Shown piece after piece: positions 38,501 to 46,585 of a DNA stretch of 64,000 nucleotides; within the stretch, counting starts at the first letter, position 1, and every line of letters begins with the position of its first letter. The notes under the pieces are model-generated. The model was not told the origin of the DNA, made no database searches, and saw only the letters and a program-made list of their open reading frames with translations. The stretch covers positions 37,745-101,744 of the forward strand of contig JAFGCW010000093.1 of the NCBI GenBank assembly GCA_016932435.1, in the 5' to 3' direction. Source of the DNA: Dehalococcoidales bacterium. Lineage in GTDB: Bacteria > Chloroflexota > Dehalococcoidia > Dehalococcoidales > UBA2162. The translations under genes were made by a program, and so were the position numbers.

Positions 38501-38776
38501 GGAATAGAAACGGAGTTAATACTTAAACTTCAAGAAGGGCGACCGAACATTGTTGATGCTATTACTAACGGTGAAATACAACTGGTGGTTAATACTCCAA
38601 GTGGCAAACTCAGCCAGTATGACGATTCGTATATCCGTAAGACAGCTATCAAGTACAAAGTCCCCTATATCACGACTCTTGCCGCCGCAAAAGCCGCTGC
38701 CAGAGGAATAGGAGAATACCAAAAAGGATATTCAAAGGTAAAATCACTGCAGTCTTACCACGCCGATATAAAATAG
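35576..38776 (+). CDS. carB: Carbamoyl-phosphate synthase large chain (copy 2, no carA)
   Basis: This 1,066-residue protein is a complete second CarB: first ATP-grasp half from [20 protein letters not shown], second half near residue 550 with [19 protein letters not shown], and the C-terminal MGS-like domain. It differs clearly from copy 1, with many substitutions along its length and its own loops (for example [20 protein letters not shown]). All obvious motifs are kept, so it should be active, perhaps with CarA from the other locus or with free ammonia. It lies 65 bases after the MoaD-like gene, with GAGGGAG before its ATG. Transfer from another lineage or an old duplication could explain it. 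Confidence 0.93.
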   Translation: [1066 protein letters not shown]

Positions 38777-38802
38777 CAGAAACTCGCGGGACATAGAGGT
38801 AC

Positions 38803-39153
38803 CTATAAGCTTTTCAGACGATTAAGGGCTTTTTCGTACCTCTCATTTTGGGTCGACCATTCTCCCAGTTTTAAACAGGGAAAGTCGGGACACTGACTGC
38901 AGTGCTGCAGACCTCGATCATCAACGCAGCACTCCAGTATAAAGCAGTTGGCCGACCAGTGCATCGAACGGTCTCCCCGGCAGCCATCACACCTGAACAT
39001 ATCCGGAGTTGCATCCGGAATAATTCCTTTTTCACTGAATCCTTTCGCCAGGCGTTCGGCAATTTCTTTATTATCTGTCGCCAATCGTATATCGCAATTT
39101 CCGCAGTTTATACCACACGCTCCGAGCTCAGACGGATCTCCTGTCCACTCCAC
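38803..39153 (-). CDS. DUF3795 cysteine-rich protein
   Basis: This 116-residue protein has the DUF3795 pattern: GACGINCGNCDIRLAT near the N-terminus, then RCDGCRG, NCFILECC and HCSQCPDFPC. The eight or more cysteines probably bind a metal. The function is unknown. I chose the GTG at 39153 because GGGGAGGT lies 8 bases before it; a longer frame to 39213 would put that site inside the gene. It is convergent with carB copy 2. Confidence 0.8.
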   Translation of the reverse strand: MEWTGDPSELGACGINCGNCDIRLATDNKEIAERLAKGFSEKGIIPDATPDMFRCDGCRGDRSMHWSANCFILECCVDDRGLQHCSQCPDFPCLKLGEWSTQNERYEKALNRLKSL

Positions 39154-39347
39154 AATTATGTACCTCCCCGAAGGTAGTAGGCGAATTTTATATGCATACA
39201 GGAATAATGTCAAGTATATTACCTGAAATCACTTTCACCGATATCTCAGGGAACTTGCCATATTGGTAACACTAAACCTTCAGTCTCACGGTGATTGAAT
39301 GTAGTAACCATCTCTTAACGATATATCCGAAAACGACGATTCAATAA

Positions 39348-39376
39348 TTGACATTAAGAAATTTCTTTATTAAACT
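39348..39376 (+). promoter_or_regulatory. Consensus-like sigma70 promoter
   Basis: TTGACA (39348-39353), a 17-bp spacer and TAAACT (39371-39376). It reads toward the solute-binding protein gene more than 400 bases downstream. No other gene start lies between. Confidence 0.65.
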
Positions 39377-39702
39377 AATTATCCCACGCCTTAATACCTT
39401 TCGTTTACTTCTTCTCCAAAAAGGAGGTGGTCATAGAGCTGCACAAGTTCGGGTATAGCCAAAGTCGATAACTACTTGTTGCACTAAATTTTTAAAACTT
39501 TACATTTTTTATGCAGACTTGGGCTGAGTTTTGTAAATTCCTCGACATCGAAGTCTATCTCAATACATTGACGTGATCTCGCCTTGCCAGGCGAAATTCA
39601 GCAATGAGCGCTAATACCCCGATCCGGGTTTATTATTAACAATACTCTTCCTGAGTCCGGGGCCCTTGGGGTAATAGAGTTAAGCTTCTGGATCATTTAA
39701 GA

Positions 39703-39741
39703 AAGGAGGTGAATTAAAGCAAAAATACCCCTGACCTCCTT
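39703..39741 (+). other. Stem-loop with AAGGAGGT arm before the solute-binding protein
   Basis: AAGGAGGT (39703-39710) and ACCTCCTT (39734-39741) form an 8-bp stem. The left arm is a ribosome-site sequence, so the hairpin would hide it. A similar stem with a 10-bp arm recurs just past the gene at 41691-41718. No run of T follows, so it is not a terminator. Confidence 0.4.
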
Positions 39742-39800
39742 ACAAATTATCTACAAACCATATTCACGAAAAAAGAAATGTAAACTAATGGAGATGTGCT

Positions 39801-41639
39801 ATGAAAATCGATTGTAAAAAAATGTTCTGGTTATTCATGAGTTGTCTTATGGCACTCTCATTACTCGTAGCATCTTGTAGTACTGAGGATACCGGAGGAA
39901 CGGTTACTCAAGAAGATACCGGACAGAAAGTAACTATTGGTGGAGAAGAAGAGAAGGAAGAGGTCAAAGACGAAGAATCTGAAACAGATTCGGATATTCC
40001 GCGGTATGGTGGTACTCTCACTCGAGCCTTCGGAATGGACATAAACGCTTTTGATGAACTGTATGGTTTCCACGCTTTCCCGATTACCACCATACATCTG
40101 ACAAATGAGGAATTATGGACAGGCGACTGGAGTAGAGGTCCTGCGGGAACAGGTGAGGTTGCCTGGAATATTGGCGGTAATGATGTCTGGGAATTTAAAG
40201 ACGGTGCAATAGCTGAGAGTTGGGATTTTTCAGAACCGGGTAAGTTCGTCTGGAATATCCGAAAAGGCATACATTGGGGATTCAACCCGGAAACCGAAGC
40301 AAGCCGGCTGGTCAATGGTCGCGAGCTTACCGCTGACGATGTAGTATATACATTGACTCTTTTACGTGATGACGAAAGATCTTATTTGAGCAGACAACCA
40401 GGACTTCCGGAAGCGGTAATATATGCTCCTGATCAAAGCACTGTAGTAATAGAAATAAACCCCATATATGGACCGGCAGCTTTAATGAGATATGCGGATT
40501 TCGCCAGTATAGTTCCTCCGGAACTTATTGAAAAATATGGGCACATGCGTGAATGGGACAAATCAGTCGGTACCGGACCATTTATGATAACCGATTATGT
40601 TCCAGGAGCTAGCATCACTATGGAGAAAAATCCAAACTACTGGAGAAAAGATCCGGTTGGTCCAGGGCAGGGGAATCAATTACCTTATCTGGATAAAGTG
40701 GTCTATCTGATCATACCGGACACCTCTACCATAGAAGCTGCATTCCGAACCGGCCGGACCGATTCCGGATCCGGTACATGGGAAACGTTCCCCCTGTTCA
40801 TGGACCAGACAGGAGGAGTTCTAGAATACTCCAAGAGCATATTCGATGGTGGATTTAATACACATTTCAATATAAAGAATCCTCCATTTAACAATGTCGA
40901 TACCCGACGGGCAATGATGATGGCAATAGACTGGGAATCTCTGGTAGACGGACTTTTTGGAGGTGAAGCCGAAATCAACACGTGGCCGGTAACGTATAAT
41001 TCCGCCTATGCAGCCTTGTTCCTTCCCCTCGATGAAGCACCGGCTTCCGTACAGGAACTCTATACTTACAATCCTGAAAAAGCCAGGCAATTGTTAACGG
41101 ACGCTGGATACCCGGACGGTTTTAAAGTTAAGGTAGGCTGCACGAGTACTCAGGTCGATTATTTATCTGTACTCGTCGATATGTACGCCAAGGTTGGTGT
41201 CGAGCTTGTAATAGATGTACTTGAATCAGGAGTCCATACATCACTATATCAGGGTAAGAAGTGGTATGACGATTACCAGTTATTCTGGTGCAGTATGGGA
41301 GGATTGAGTACAGCCTTACAGTTGACGAATATCTGGGGAGCTGGTTGGGCAAATGCAGGTGACGTCACTGACCCGTATATTGGCGAGAAGTACGATGAAC
41401 TACAGGAAACGCTGGTGAATTCAGGTCAAAACCAGGCAATGGCTATCCATAAAGAACTAATGAAATACGCACTGGATAAAGCCTGGGCCATTCCGTATCC
41501 GAAAGCCCCGGGGTACACTATGTGGTGGCCGTGGTTGAAGAACTATCACGGTGAATTCAGTCTGGGTAACTGGAATGAAGGTAACTGGGCTACCTATGTC
41601 TGGATTAACAAGGATCTGAAAAAATCATTGGGATATTAG
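39801..41639 (+). CDS. Family-5 solute-binding lipoprotein (ABC transporter)
   Basis: This 612-residue protein is an extracytoplasmic solute-binding protein of the peptide/opine/nickel family (SBP family 5). It has a lipoprotein signal: a basic start, a hydrophobic core and the lipobox VASC with the lipidated Cys at residue 26, followed by an acidic linker to about residue 65. Domain signatures include NGRELTADDVVYTLTLL, VGTGPFMITDYVPGASITM and LLTDAGYPDGFKVKV. No permease or ATPase gene follows; the next genes are cupins, so it must pair with a transporter encoded elsewhere or have another role. No ribosome site is strong; GGAGATG lies just before the ATG. Confidence 0.9.
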   Translation: MKIDCKKMFWLFMSCLMALSLLVASCSTEDTGGTVTQEDTGQKVTIGGEEEKEEVKDEESETDSDIPRYGGTLTRAFGMDINAFDELYGFHAFPITTIHLTNEELWTGDWSRGPAGTGEVAWNIGGNDVWEFKDGAIAESWDFSEPGKFVWNIRKGIHWGFNPETEASRLVNGRELTADDVVYTLTLLRDDERSYLSRQPGLPEAVIYAPDQSTVVIEINPIYGPAALMRYADFASIVPPELIEKYGHMREWDKSVGTGPFMITDYVPGASITMEKNPNYWRKDPVGPGQGNQLPYLDKVVYLIIPDTSTIEAAFRTGRTDSGSGTWETFPLFMDQTGGVLEYSKSIFDGGFNTHFNIKNPPFNNVDTRRAMMMAIDWESLVDGLFGGEAEINTWPVTYNSAYAALFLPLDEAPASVQELYTYNPEKARQLLTDAGYPDGFKVKVGCTSTQVDYLSVLVDMYAKVGVELVIDVLESGVHTSLYQGKKWYDDYQLFWCSMGGLSTALQLTNIWGAGWANAGDVTDPYIGEKYDELQETLVNSGQNQAMAIHKELMKYALDKAWAIPYPKAPGYTMWWPWLKNYHGEFSLGNWNEGNWATYVWINKDLKKSLGY

Positions 41640-41690
41640 ACTGAAGAATATATAGGTTCATAATCTAAGGTTTTTAAGTATTACCTGATG

Positions 41691-41726
41691 AAGGAGGTAG
41701 TGTAACAGCTACCTCCTTTCGTTATT
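41691..41726 (+). terminator. Terminator-like hairpin after the solute-binding protein
   Basis: AAGGAGGTAG (41691-41700) pairs with CTACCTCCTT (41709-41718) in a perfect 10-bp stem with an 8-base loop, then TCGTTATT follows. The T-tract is broken, so efficiency is uncertain. It lies 51 bases past the stop codon. Confidence 0.6.
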
Positions 41727-41861
41727 ATAGTTGTCAGTTCAACTGTTAAAATAGAAAACGTATCCTCGTTGCTTTACATCGCAGCCCGTTCCTAATATAC
41801 TTGCGTTGATTCTATTAACCCCATTGCTATTTCAATGTAAAAACAGAGAAGGAGATATTCA

Positions 41862-42296
41862 GTGGCAGAAAGCAAGTATAGTAAATACGTAAACCAGGAG
41901 TGGATTACGAAATCGGTCTTTAAGGAAGTCCCCGCCCCGCAGTGGCTGATAAGCGGTGCACAACACCTTGACGGTTATCCGTTTTCGGCTGGATGGTCAT
42001 GCTTAACAGAGCCCTTCACAATGGTTCCGAACTCACATTCACATGACTACGACCAGATTATCGGCTTTACCGGCGGGAATGCCGAAGACATCAGGGATTT
42101 CGGTGCTGTCGTTGAATTCGGACTTGGCGAGGAAGAAGAAATACAGGTCATTACACAATCAACATTTATCTGGATACCGAAAGGACTTCCCCACGGTCCG
42201 CTGCATGTAAAGGAAGTTAAGAAACCTATCATGTTCATTGATATTGTCATGGATTCGACCGCCGGAGGAGCTGGCGATAAGAAACTGACAAAATAA
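41862..42296 (+). CDS. Small cupin (MAExKYxKY family), copy 1
   Basis: This 144-residue single-domain cupin starts MAESKYSKYVNQEW. The first metal motif is HSHDYDQIIGF (about residue 65) and the second is IPKGLPHGPLHV (about 107), giving three His and likely one Asp or Glu for a metal. Four more proteins in the window share the layout and the start. Such cupins can be metal-dependent isomerases, decarboxylases or dioxygenases; no substrate is known. It starts at GTG with GAAGGAGA upstream and is 19 bases from the next cupin. Confidence 0.82.
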   Translation: MAESKYSKYVNQEWITKSVFKEVPAPQWLISGAQHLDGYPFSAGWSCLTEPFTMVPNSHSHDYDQIIGFTGGNAEDIRDFGAVVEFGLGEEEEIQVITQSTFIWIPKGLPHGPLHVKEVKKPIMFIDIVMDSTAGGAGDKKLTK

Positions 42297-42315
42297 ACAG
42301 GAGTCAATCAGGAAA

Positions 42316-42774
42316 ATGGCTGAAAAGAAATATCAGCAGTATATTTTTTCCGATTTCAGAGAAGACCATAATATTCCAACTGTTATGAGTCCCCAGGCAT
42401 ATTTCAGAGGAGCTTCACAAATACCCGGAGCCAATATGAACATGGGCTGGCAGGTCCTGACCGGCCCGATGCATCTTGAGCGTGAACCGCATACCCATGA
42501 TGTCGACGAATACCTGATATTCCTGGGCTGGAAGCTTCCGAATGTTTTTGAGTTCGACGCGGATATCGATTTCTACCTTGGTGAAGAAAAGGAACATTAC
42601 GCCATCGACAAGGCGACAATTATCTACATTCCTAAAGGAATGGTACACTGCCCGTTAAATTTCAAGAGGATCGGCATTCCCATCCTGTTCCACGCCATCC
42701 TCATGGCGCCGCAATTTATCAAGGAGATGAATGGCGAAAAAATCGTGTTCGAGGAGCCGAAGAAACAACAATAA
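42316..42774 (+). CDS. Small cupin (MAExKYxKY family), copy 2
   Basis: This 152-residue cupin starts MAEKKYQQYIFSDF. The metal-site motifs are EPHTHDVDEYLIFLG and IPKGMVHCPLNFKR. It closely resembles copy 4 (50454-50984), sharing SPQAYFRGA, PGA and the NxGWQV segment. It lies 19 bases after copy 1, and the two are probably co-transcribed, suggesting a heteromeric pair or successive steps. Confidence 0.82.
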   Translation: MAEKKYQQYIFSDFREDHNIPTVMSPQAYFRGASQIPGANMNMGWQVLTGPMHLEREPHTHDVDEYLIFLGWKLPNVFEFDADIDFYLGEEKEHYAIDKATIIYIPKGMVHCPLNFKRIGIPILFHAILMAPQFIKEMNGEKIVFEEPKKQQ

Positions 42775-42875
42775 TCCAATCCGGCTTTAGCCAGAATCCA
42801 GAAAATCCCCGTAATTACTACGTCACCTGGATACCGGTTTTCGTCGGTATGGTATACGTTTTTGGTGAATAGAAT

Positions 42876-43355
42876 ATGAATATTCTTCCCGGAATGGAAT
42901 CACAACAGGTCGTATTCGAAGACAAACCCGTCTACGACAAACTCAATAAATACCTCATAGGCGGCATACTTGCCGTTCCACTGATAGTCGCCATCGTACT
43001 GCTGACCCAGGATATTCTGGGAGCAACGATCATGTTCGGTATAACGGTCTTCGACGCTATACTTTTCTGGTGCGTCCTGCCAAAAAGGTTCCTCGCTTAT
43101 GAAGAAAGGCTGAAGATAGTACTCGGAGGGCCTTTTTCATATACAATCCCCTTTCGGGATATTATTAATGTCAGGCAGGCAACGAAAGATATGGCCTGGG
43201 TGTACTGGGGATTACGTCTCGGTACTTCTCAGAAATTCCAGGTCGAGATAGAACGTAAAAACGGTCTGGGAGTGATAATATCACCCTCTATGGAAAACGA
43301 CTTTATAGAGCAACTAAACCAGGTAAAAGAGAATTATATCGAACCTGTCTTCTAG
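42876..43355 (+). CDS. Small membrane protein with PH-like domain
   Basis: This 159-residue protein has two membrane helices near residues 28-70 (LIGGILAVPLIVAIVLL and IMFGITVFDAILFWCVLP), then a soluble part with EERLKIVLGGPFSYTIPFRDI and LGVIISPSMENDFIEQL. This resembles the bacterial PH-domain membrane family (DUF304-like), though I cannot confirm it. No strong ribosome site is visible. It is downstream of two cupins and upstream of a convergent kinase-like gene. Function unknown. Confidence 0.6.
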   Translation: MNILPGMESQQVVFEDKPVYDKLNKYLIGGILAVPLIVAIVLLTQDILGATIMFGITVFDAILFWCVLPKRFLAYEERLKIVLGGPFSYTIPFRDIINVRQATKDMAWVYWGLRLGTSQKFQVEIERKNGLGVIISPSMENDFIEQLNQVKENYIEPVF

Positions 43356-43456
43356 GTAAGTAAGGTTTAGCAGATTGCTGACTAATATAAACGGTCTTTA
43401 TAAAACATAGAATCACGCTTCGACATAATGTATTTGTTTCTATTCATAACTCAAAA

Positions 43457-44512
43457 CTAGAGCTTTAATAGATTACGCTTTATCAATTCCTGAATAGCAT
43501 CCACTGGTTTAAGATCTTTCACGGCTGCAATTACTTGCTTAGCCAAATTGTCGGCATATTCAAGTTTATCTGGTCGACTATCAAATCTTGGCCCTACCGC
43601 CATTACCGCACTCAGCATCGATCTTGTTATACAAGCCCGATAATCGAGAAATAATCGTTCAAAGCTATAACTCGTCTTAACAGGATCGAGCAGTAATTCA
43701 TAATATTCATTAAGTAACCTGTCTTCATGTTTCTGTCTTTGTTCAACCTTCAGACTACATGCTAAGAGCCTTGATACATCAAAAGGAAGTACTTTTTGTC
43801 CTGCAAGTTGCCAATCAATCAATATGGGCTTGTTTTCATCTGTGAAAAGGAGATTTTCTGTATGCACATCCGCGTGACTCAAGGTAGTTGGTTCGGAATT
43901 ATGCTGGGCTGAGACAACCTCGGCGTTCTTCCATATCCACTCAAAATCAGTCGCCACGTCACCAAGTTGGTCGTGATATCTCTTCTCAAAAATAGGCCAT
44001 GATTCTTTCATGTTATGTTTAATCACGTTGGCAAATTGACTCACAGGATTTTTAGGAACTCTTGAATCACCGATAAATTTACCGTTAACATCGGCAAGTA
44101 TTGAGATAACCTCCCTTACCTGAGGAATAGTCAGGTTCTTTACTGACACCGGTTTTGCGGGGGACACGTCCTCCAAAATAAGGGTTCCATTATCAAATAC
44201 CCCAAACAATCGTGGGATAGGATATACTTTAGCCTCTGACAGAAGTTGATATATCCGGCCTTCTCTTTCCGGATAAGAATCTTTTTGAAATTTTATAATT
44301 ACAGTTTCAGGTTCACATTCACTTTCCGAGTAATTGAGTTTTATTCTGACGATATCACCTAACAAACTCCAGCTGCCAAAATCCCTGTCAATTTCAACAG
44401 AAACCAGCTTACTGATCGAGGGCTCTCTCTGCAATATGCTTTTCACCAGTCCTGATGTAATTTCTGACGCTGATTCTGGATTTTTTATATCTCTTTCTAC
44501 AGAGAACTCCAT
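43457..44512 (-). CDS. Aminoglycoside phosphotransferase/choline kinase-like protein
   Basis: This 351-residue protein has the kinase-like fold of the APH/CHK superfamily. The active-site loop is LSHADVHTENLLF (about residue 210) and the metal-binding Asp is in PILIDWQLAGQKVLPFDVSRLL. The nucleotide-binding region TVIIKFQKD and LILEDVSP lie earlier. Members phosphorylate small hydroxyl compounds, antibiotics or ecdysteroids; the substrate is unknown. I chose the ATG at 44512, which has AAAGGA 6 bases upstream; the frame extends to 44542 without a site. Confidence 0.82.
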   Translation of the reverse strand: MEFSVERDIKNPESASEITSGLVKSILQREPSISKLVSVEIDRDFGSWSLLGDIVRIKLNYSESECEPETVIIKFQKDSYPEREGRIYQLLSEAKVYPIPRLFGVFDNGTLILEDVSPAKPVSVKNLTIPQVREVISILADVNGKFIGDSRVPKNPVSQFANVIKHNMKESWPIFEKRYHDQLGDVATDFEWIWKNAEVVSAQHNSEPTTLSHADVHTENLLFTDENKPILIDWQLAGQKVLPFDVSRLLACSLKVEQRQKHEDRLLNEYYELLLDPVKTSYSFERLFLDYRACITRSMLSAVMAVGPRFDSRPDKLEYADNLAKQVIAAVKDLKPVDAIQELIKRNLLKL

Positions 44513-44631
44513 GGTTTTTCCTTTAATATTCATGTACAACACTTTATTAAATGAACAATGTCATTTCTCGAATGTAATAAAAAGAACGTTAATCTTATTC
44601 TGTAGGTTACGTATCAAGGATTTTCGTAAGC

Positions 44632-46431
44632 TTAAACCTGCGGCCAGAGTTCTTCGGCTATATCATCCAGTCCCAGTTCAAGCAGTTTATTCCTGCTGGG
44701 TTTTGTTGTCTCCATGTCCCAATCGAGTGCACCGAGATTCCAGTATGCTTCCGCTGCGACATTCTTGGTCACCCCGGCATTGGGACCTTCCTCCTGGGGA
44801 GGAATTCCGGGAATCCTGGGATGAACGTACCTTTTAAGTGGATTATCACCTTCACGGAGACCGAACACGTGTCTCGTCGCCACGATTCTCTCGCCGCACT
44901 TTTCCAGTTCTTCAACGTTACGATCCCAGCCGGTAACAGCTTTCAGAAAGCCGGTGATATAAAATCGCGGATCACTGGAAATATCTCCATGCATACAGGA
45001 ACCGGCGGCATTCATTACGCTGTGCATTAATAATTGCGGACCGAAATTAGTCGTATGTCTGCCTGGTGTAGCATCCATCATATACATTGCCATTTTGGGC
45101 TTACTCGCATAAGCAAAGAAACTTCCCTTCGGATCGTGCATTCCAAGGTCCTGGCCGCCAATATGCACCGCGTATTCCCCCGATCCTTTGCCTATCTTCT
45201 CTGCGGCCATTTTCACGCCGTCAGCCAGTATTTCCCCGAATCCTTCACGCTTGACCATCTTCTCAATCATATCCACCATCGACCTGTGATTACCCCAGGT
45301 CAATTCGATACCATCGGTATCGGCTTTTGTGATAATGCCCTTTTCATAGCACTCCATCGCGAACGCTATAGTGGCACCTGCTGATATAGTATCCATTCCG
45401 TACAAGTTACAGAGGTGCCCCATCATCTTAATAGCGTCGGAATTGGTGTTGCAGCACAACGCTCCAAGTGCTCCCAGGGTTTCATATTCCGGCCGGTGAA
45501 TACCAGCCGGGTAGTTGTACTCGCCGGTTCCAGCCTTTAAAGTAGCCTTACAGGCTGCCGGACAATGCCAGCACCCCTTTCTCTTATCGACATCAGCTCC
45601 GATTACATCTTTATCCAGGCCGGAAACATCGGGCATTTCATTTATTCCCACGCCACCCCAGTTTTTCACGGGAGTATCGCCGTCAAGAGCGGAACTGTCG
45701 GCATGACTGCTGGTGCCGTAAAAACCGAATCTTTCGAAGAAAGCCTTGCTGGCTGTTATCTGCTCCTGCCTCAGTTTTTTAGCCGCATTTTCATCTACTA
45801 CAGGAACTTTCATATCGCCACGAACGACAACCGCTTTAAGCTTCTTGGAACCCATCACGGCGCCAAGTCCGGAACGTCCAGCGGCATCTCCCTTACCCGT
45901 TATCAGACAGGATATAAGCGAAAGATTCTCTCCTGACGGTCCGATACCGATAACTTTAGCATCAGGACCATAGTCCTCCTCCAGGGCATCCTCAACCTCG
46001 TATGTGCCCTTACCCCAGAGGTGACTGGCGTCCTTCAATTCAGCTTTACCACTGTCCAGGACCAGGTACACCGGTTTTTCAGAAACACCGTTTACAAATA
46101 TCCCGTCGAAACCGGCAAATTTCAGGTAGGGTCCGAACTGTCCGCCGGAATTAGCGTCTCCCCAGCCGCCGGTCAAAGGTGATTTCGATACTACCACAAA
46201 ACGTGAACCGAATGTAGCCGGAGTGCCGGTCAGCGGACCGGTAACGATACCCAGCATATTTTCAGGACCAAGCGAATCCACACCGCCTTTCTGGTTGCTG
46301 TACAGTATCCTAGCGCCTATTCCGTAGCCGCCGATAAAATCTCGAAAGAGTTCTTCGTCGGGATTTTCTGTTCTGAGTTCTCCTGTTGAAAGATTGACAA
46401 ACAGGAGTCTTCCCATATATCCGCCAGCCAT
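44632..46431 (-). CDS. Aldehyde:ferredoxin oxidoreductase (AOR-2)
   Basis: This 599-residue AOR has the family N-terminus (MAGGYMGRLLFVNLSTGELR) with FIGGYGIGARILYS. The cluster cysteines are KGCWHCPAACKATLK (near residue 288), with a late Cys in AAGSCMHGDIS. The NPLKRYVHP and ENMLGIVTGPLTGTP segments are also typical. The chosen ATG at 46431 has GAGGAGGT upstream; the frame extends to 46455 but would contain that site. It shares a strand with larA-like and AOR-3 genes. Substrate unknown. Confidence 0.9.
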   Translation of the reverse strand: MAGGYMGRLLFVNLSTGELRTENPDEELFRDFIGGYGIGARILYSNQKGGVDSLGPENMLGIVTGPLTGTPATFGSRFVVVSKSPLTGGWGDANSGGQFGPYLKFAGFDGIFVNGVSEKPVYLVLDSGKAELKDASHLWGKGTYEVEDALEEDYGPDAKVIGIGPSGENLSLISCLITGKGDAAGRSGLGAVMGSKKLKAVVVRGDMKVPVVDENAAKKLRQEQITASKAFFERFGFYGTSSHADSSALDGDTPVKNWGGVGINEMPDVSGLDKDVIGADVDKRKGCWHCPAACKATLKAGTGEYNYPAGIHRPEYETLGALGALCCNTNSDAIKMMGHLCNLYGMDTISAGATIAFAMECYEKGIITKADTDGIELTWGNHRSMVDMIEKMVKREGFGEILADGVKMAAEKIGKGSGEYAVHIGGQDLGMHDPKGSFFAYASKPKMAMYMMDATPGRHTTNFGPQLLMHSVMNAAGSCMHGDISSDPRFYITGFLKAVTGWDRNVEELEKCGERIVATRHVFGLREGDNPLKRYVHPRIPGIPPQEEGPNAGVTKNVAAEAYWNLGALDWDMETTKPSRNKLLELGLDDIAEELWPQV

Positions 46432-46463
46432 ATCTACCTCCTCGATTCTTGTCATTCTGAGAG

Positions 46464-46541
46464 TTCCGATGTAATCGGAATGACCGAAGAACCTCCTTTA
46501 CTTATGAGATGAGATCCTTCGTCCTCCTTCGTCGTCCTCAG
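46464..46541. repeat. Dispersed hairpin element, GGATGACA type
   Basis: TTCCGAT-gta-ATCGGAA (46464-46480) forms a perfect 7-bp hairpin. GATCCTTCGTC and CCTCAGGATGACAG follow in the same gap. These sequences are of the dispersed intergenic type seen at other sites in the window, not coding. Confidence 0.45.
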
Positions 46542-46585
46542 GATGACAGTTTTTCGATTACTTTTGTAGTCAGGATAACACTTGA

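Larger units (their letters stand above)
39154..39800 (+). other. Long structured leader of the solute-binding protein gene
   Basis: No convincing gene lies here. A promoter at 39348-39376 predicts transcription from about 39383, giving a leader of about 420 nt. The leader holds CGCCT-tgcc-AGGCG (about 39579-39592), TACCCC and GGGGTA arms about 55 bases apart (around 39613-39673), and a GGAGG-containing stem-loop (39703-39741). It does not match a riboswitch class I know. A 14-codon GTG frame at 39427 has its GGAG directly abutting and is not supported. Confidence 0.55.

Noticed and set aside
39427..39471. A 14-codon GTG frame in the leader of the solute-binding gene, next to AAGGAGGTGG
   Set aside because: The ribosome site directly abuts the start with no spacing and the peptide resembles nothing; it is better read as part of the leader.
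39596..39631. An ATG frame of 11 codons in the same leader
   Set aside because: No ribosome site precedes it and it lies across a predicted stem; too short to support.
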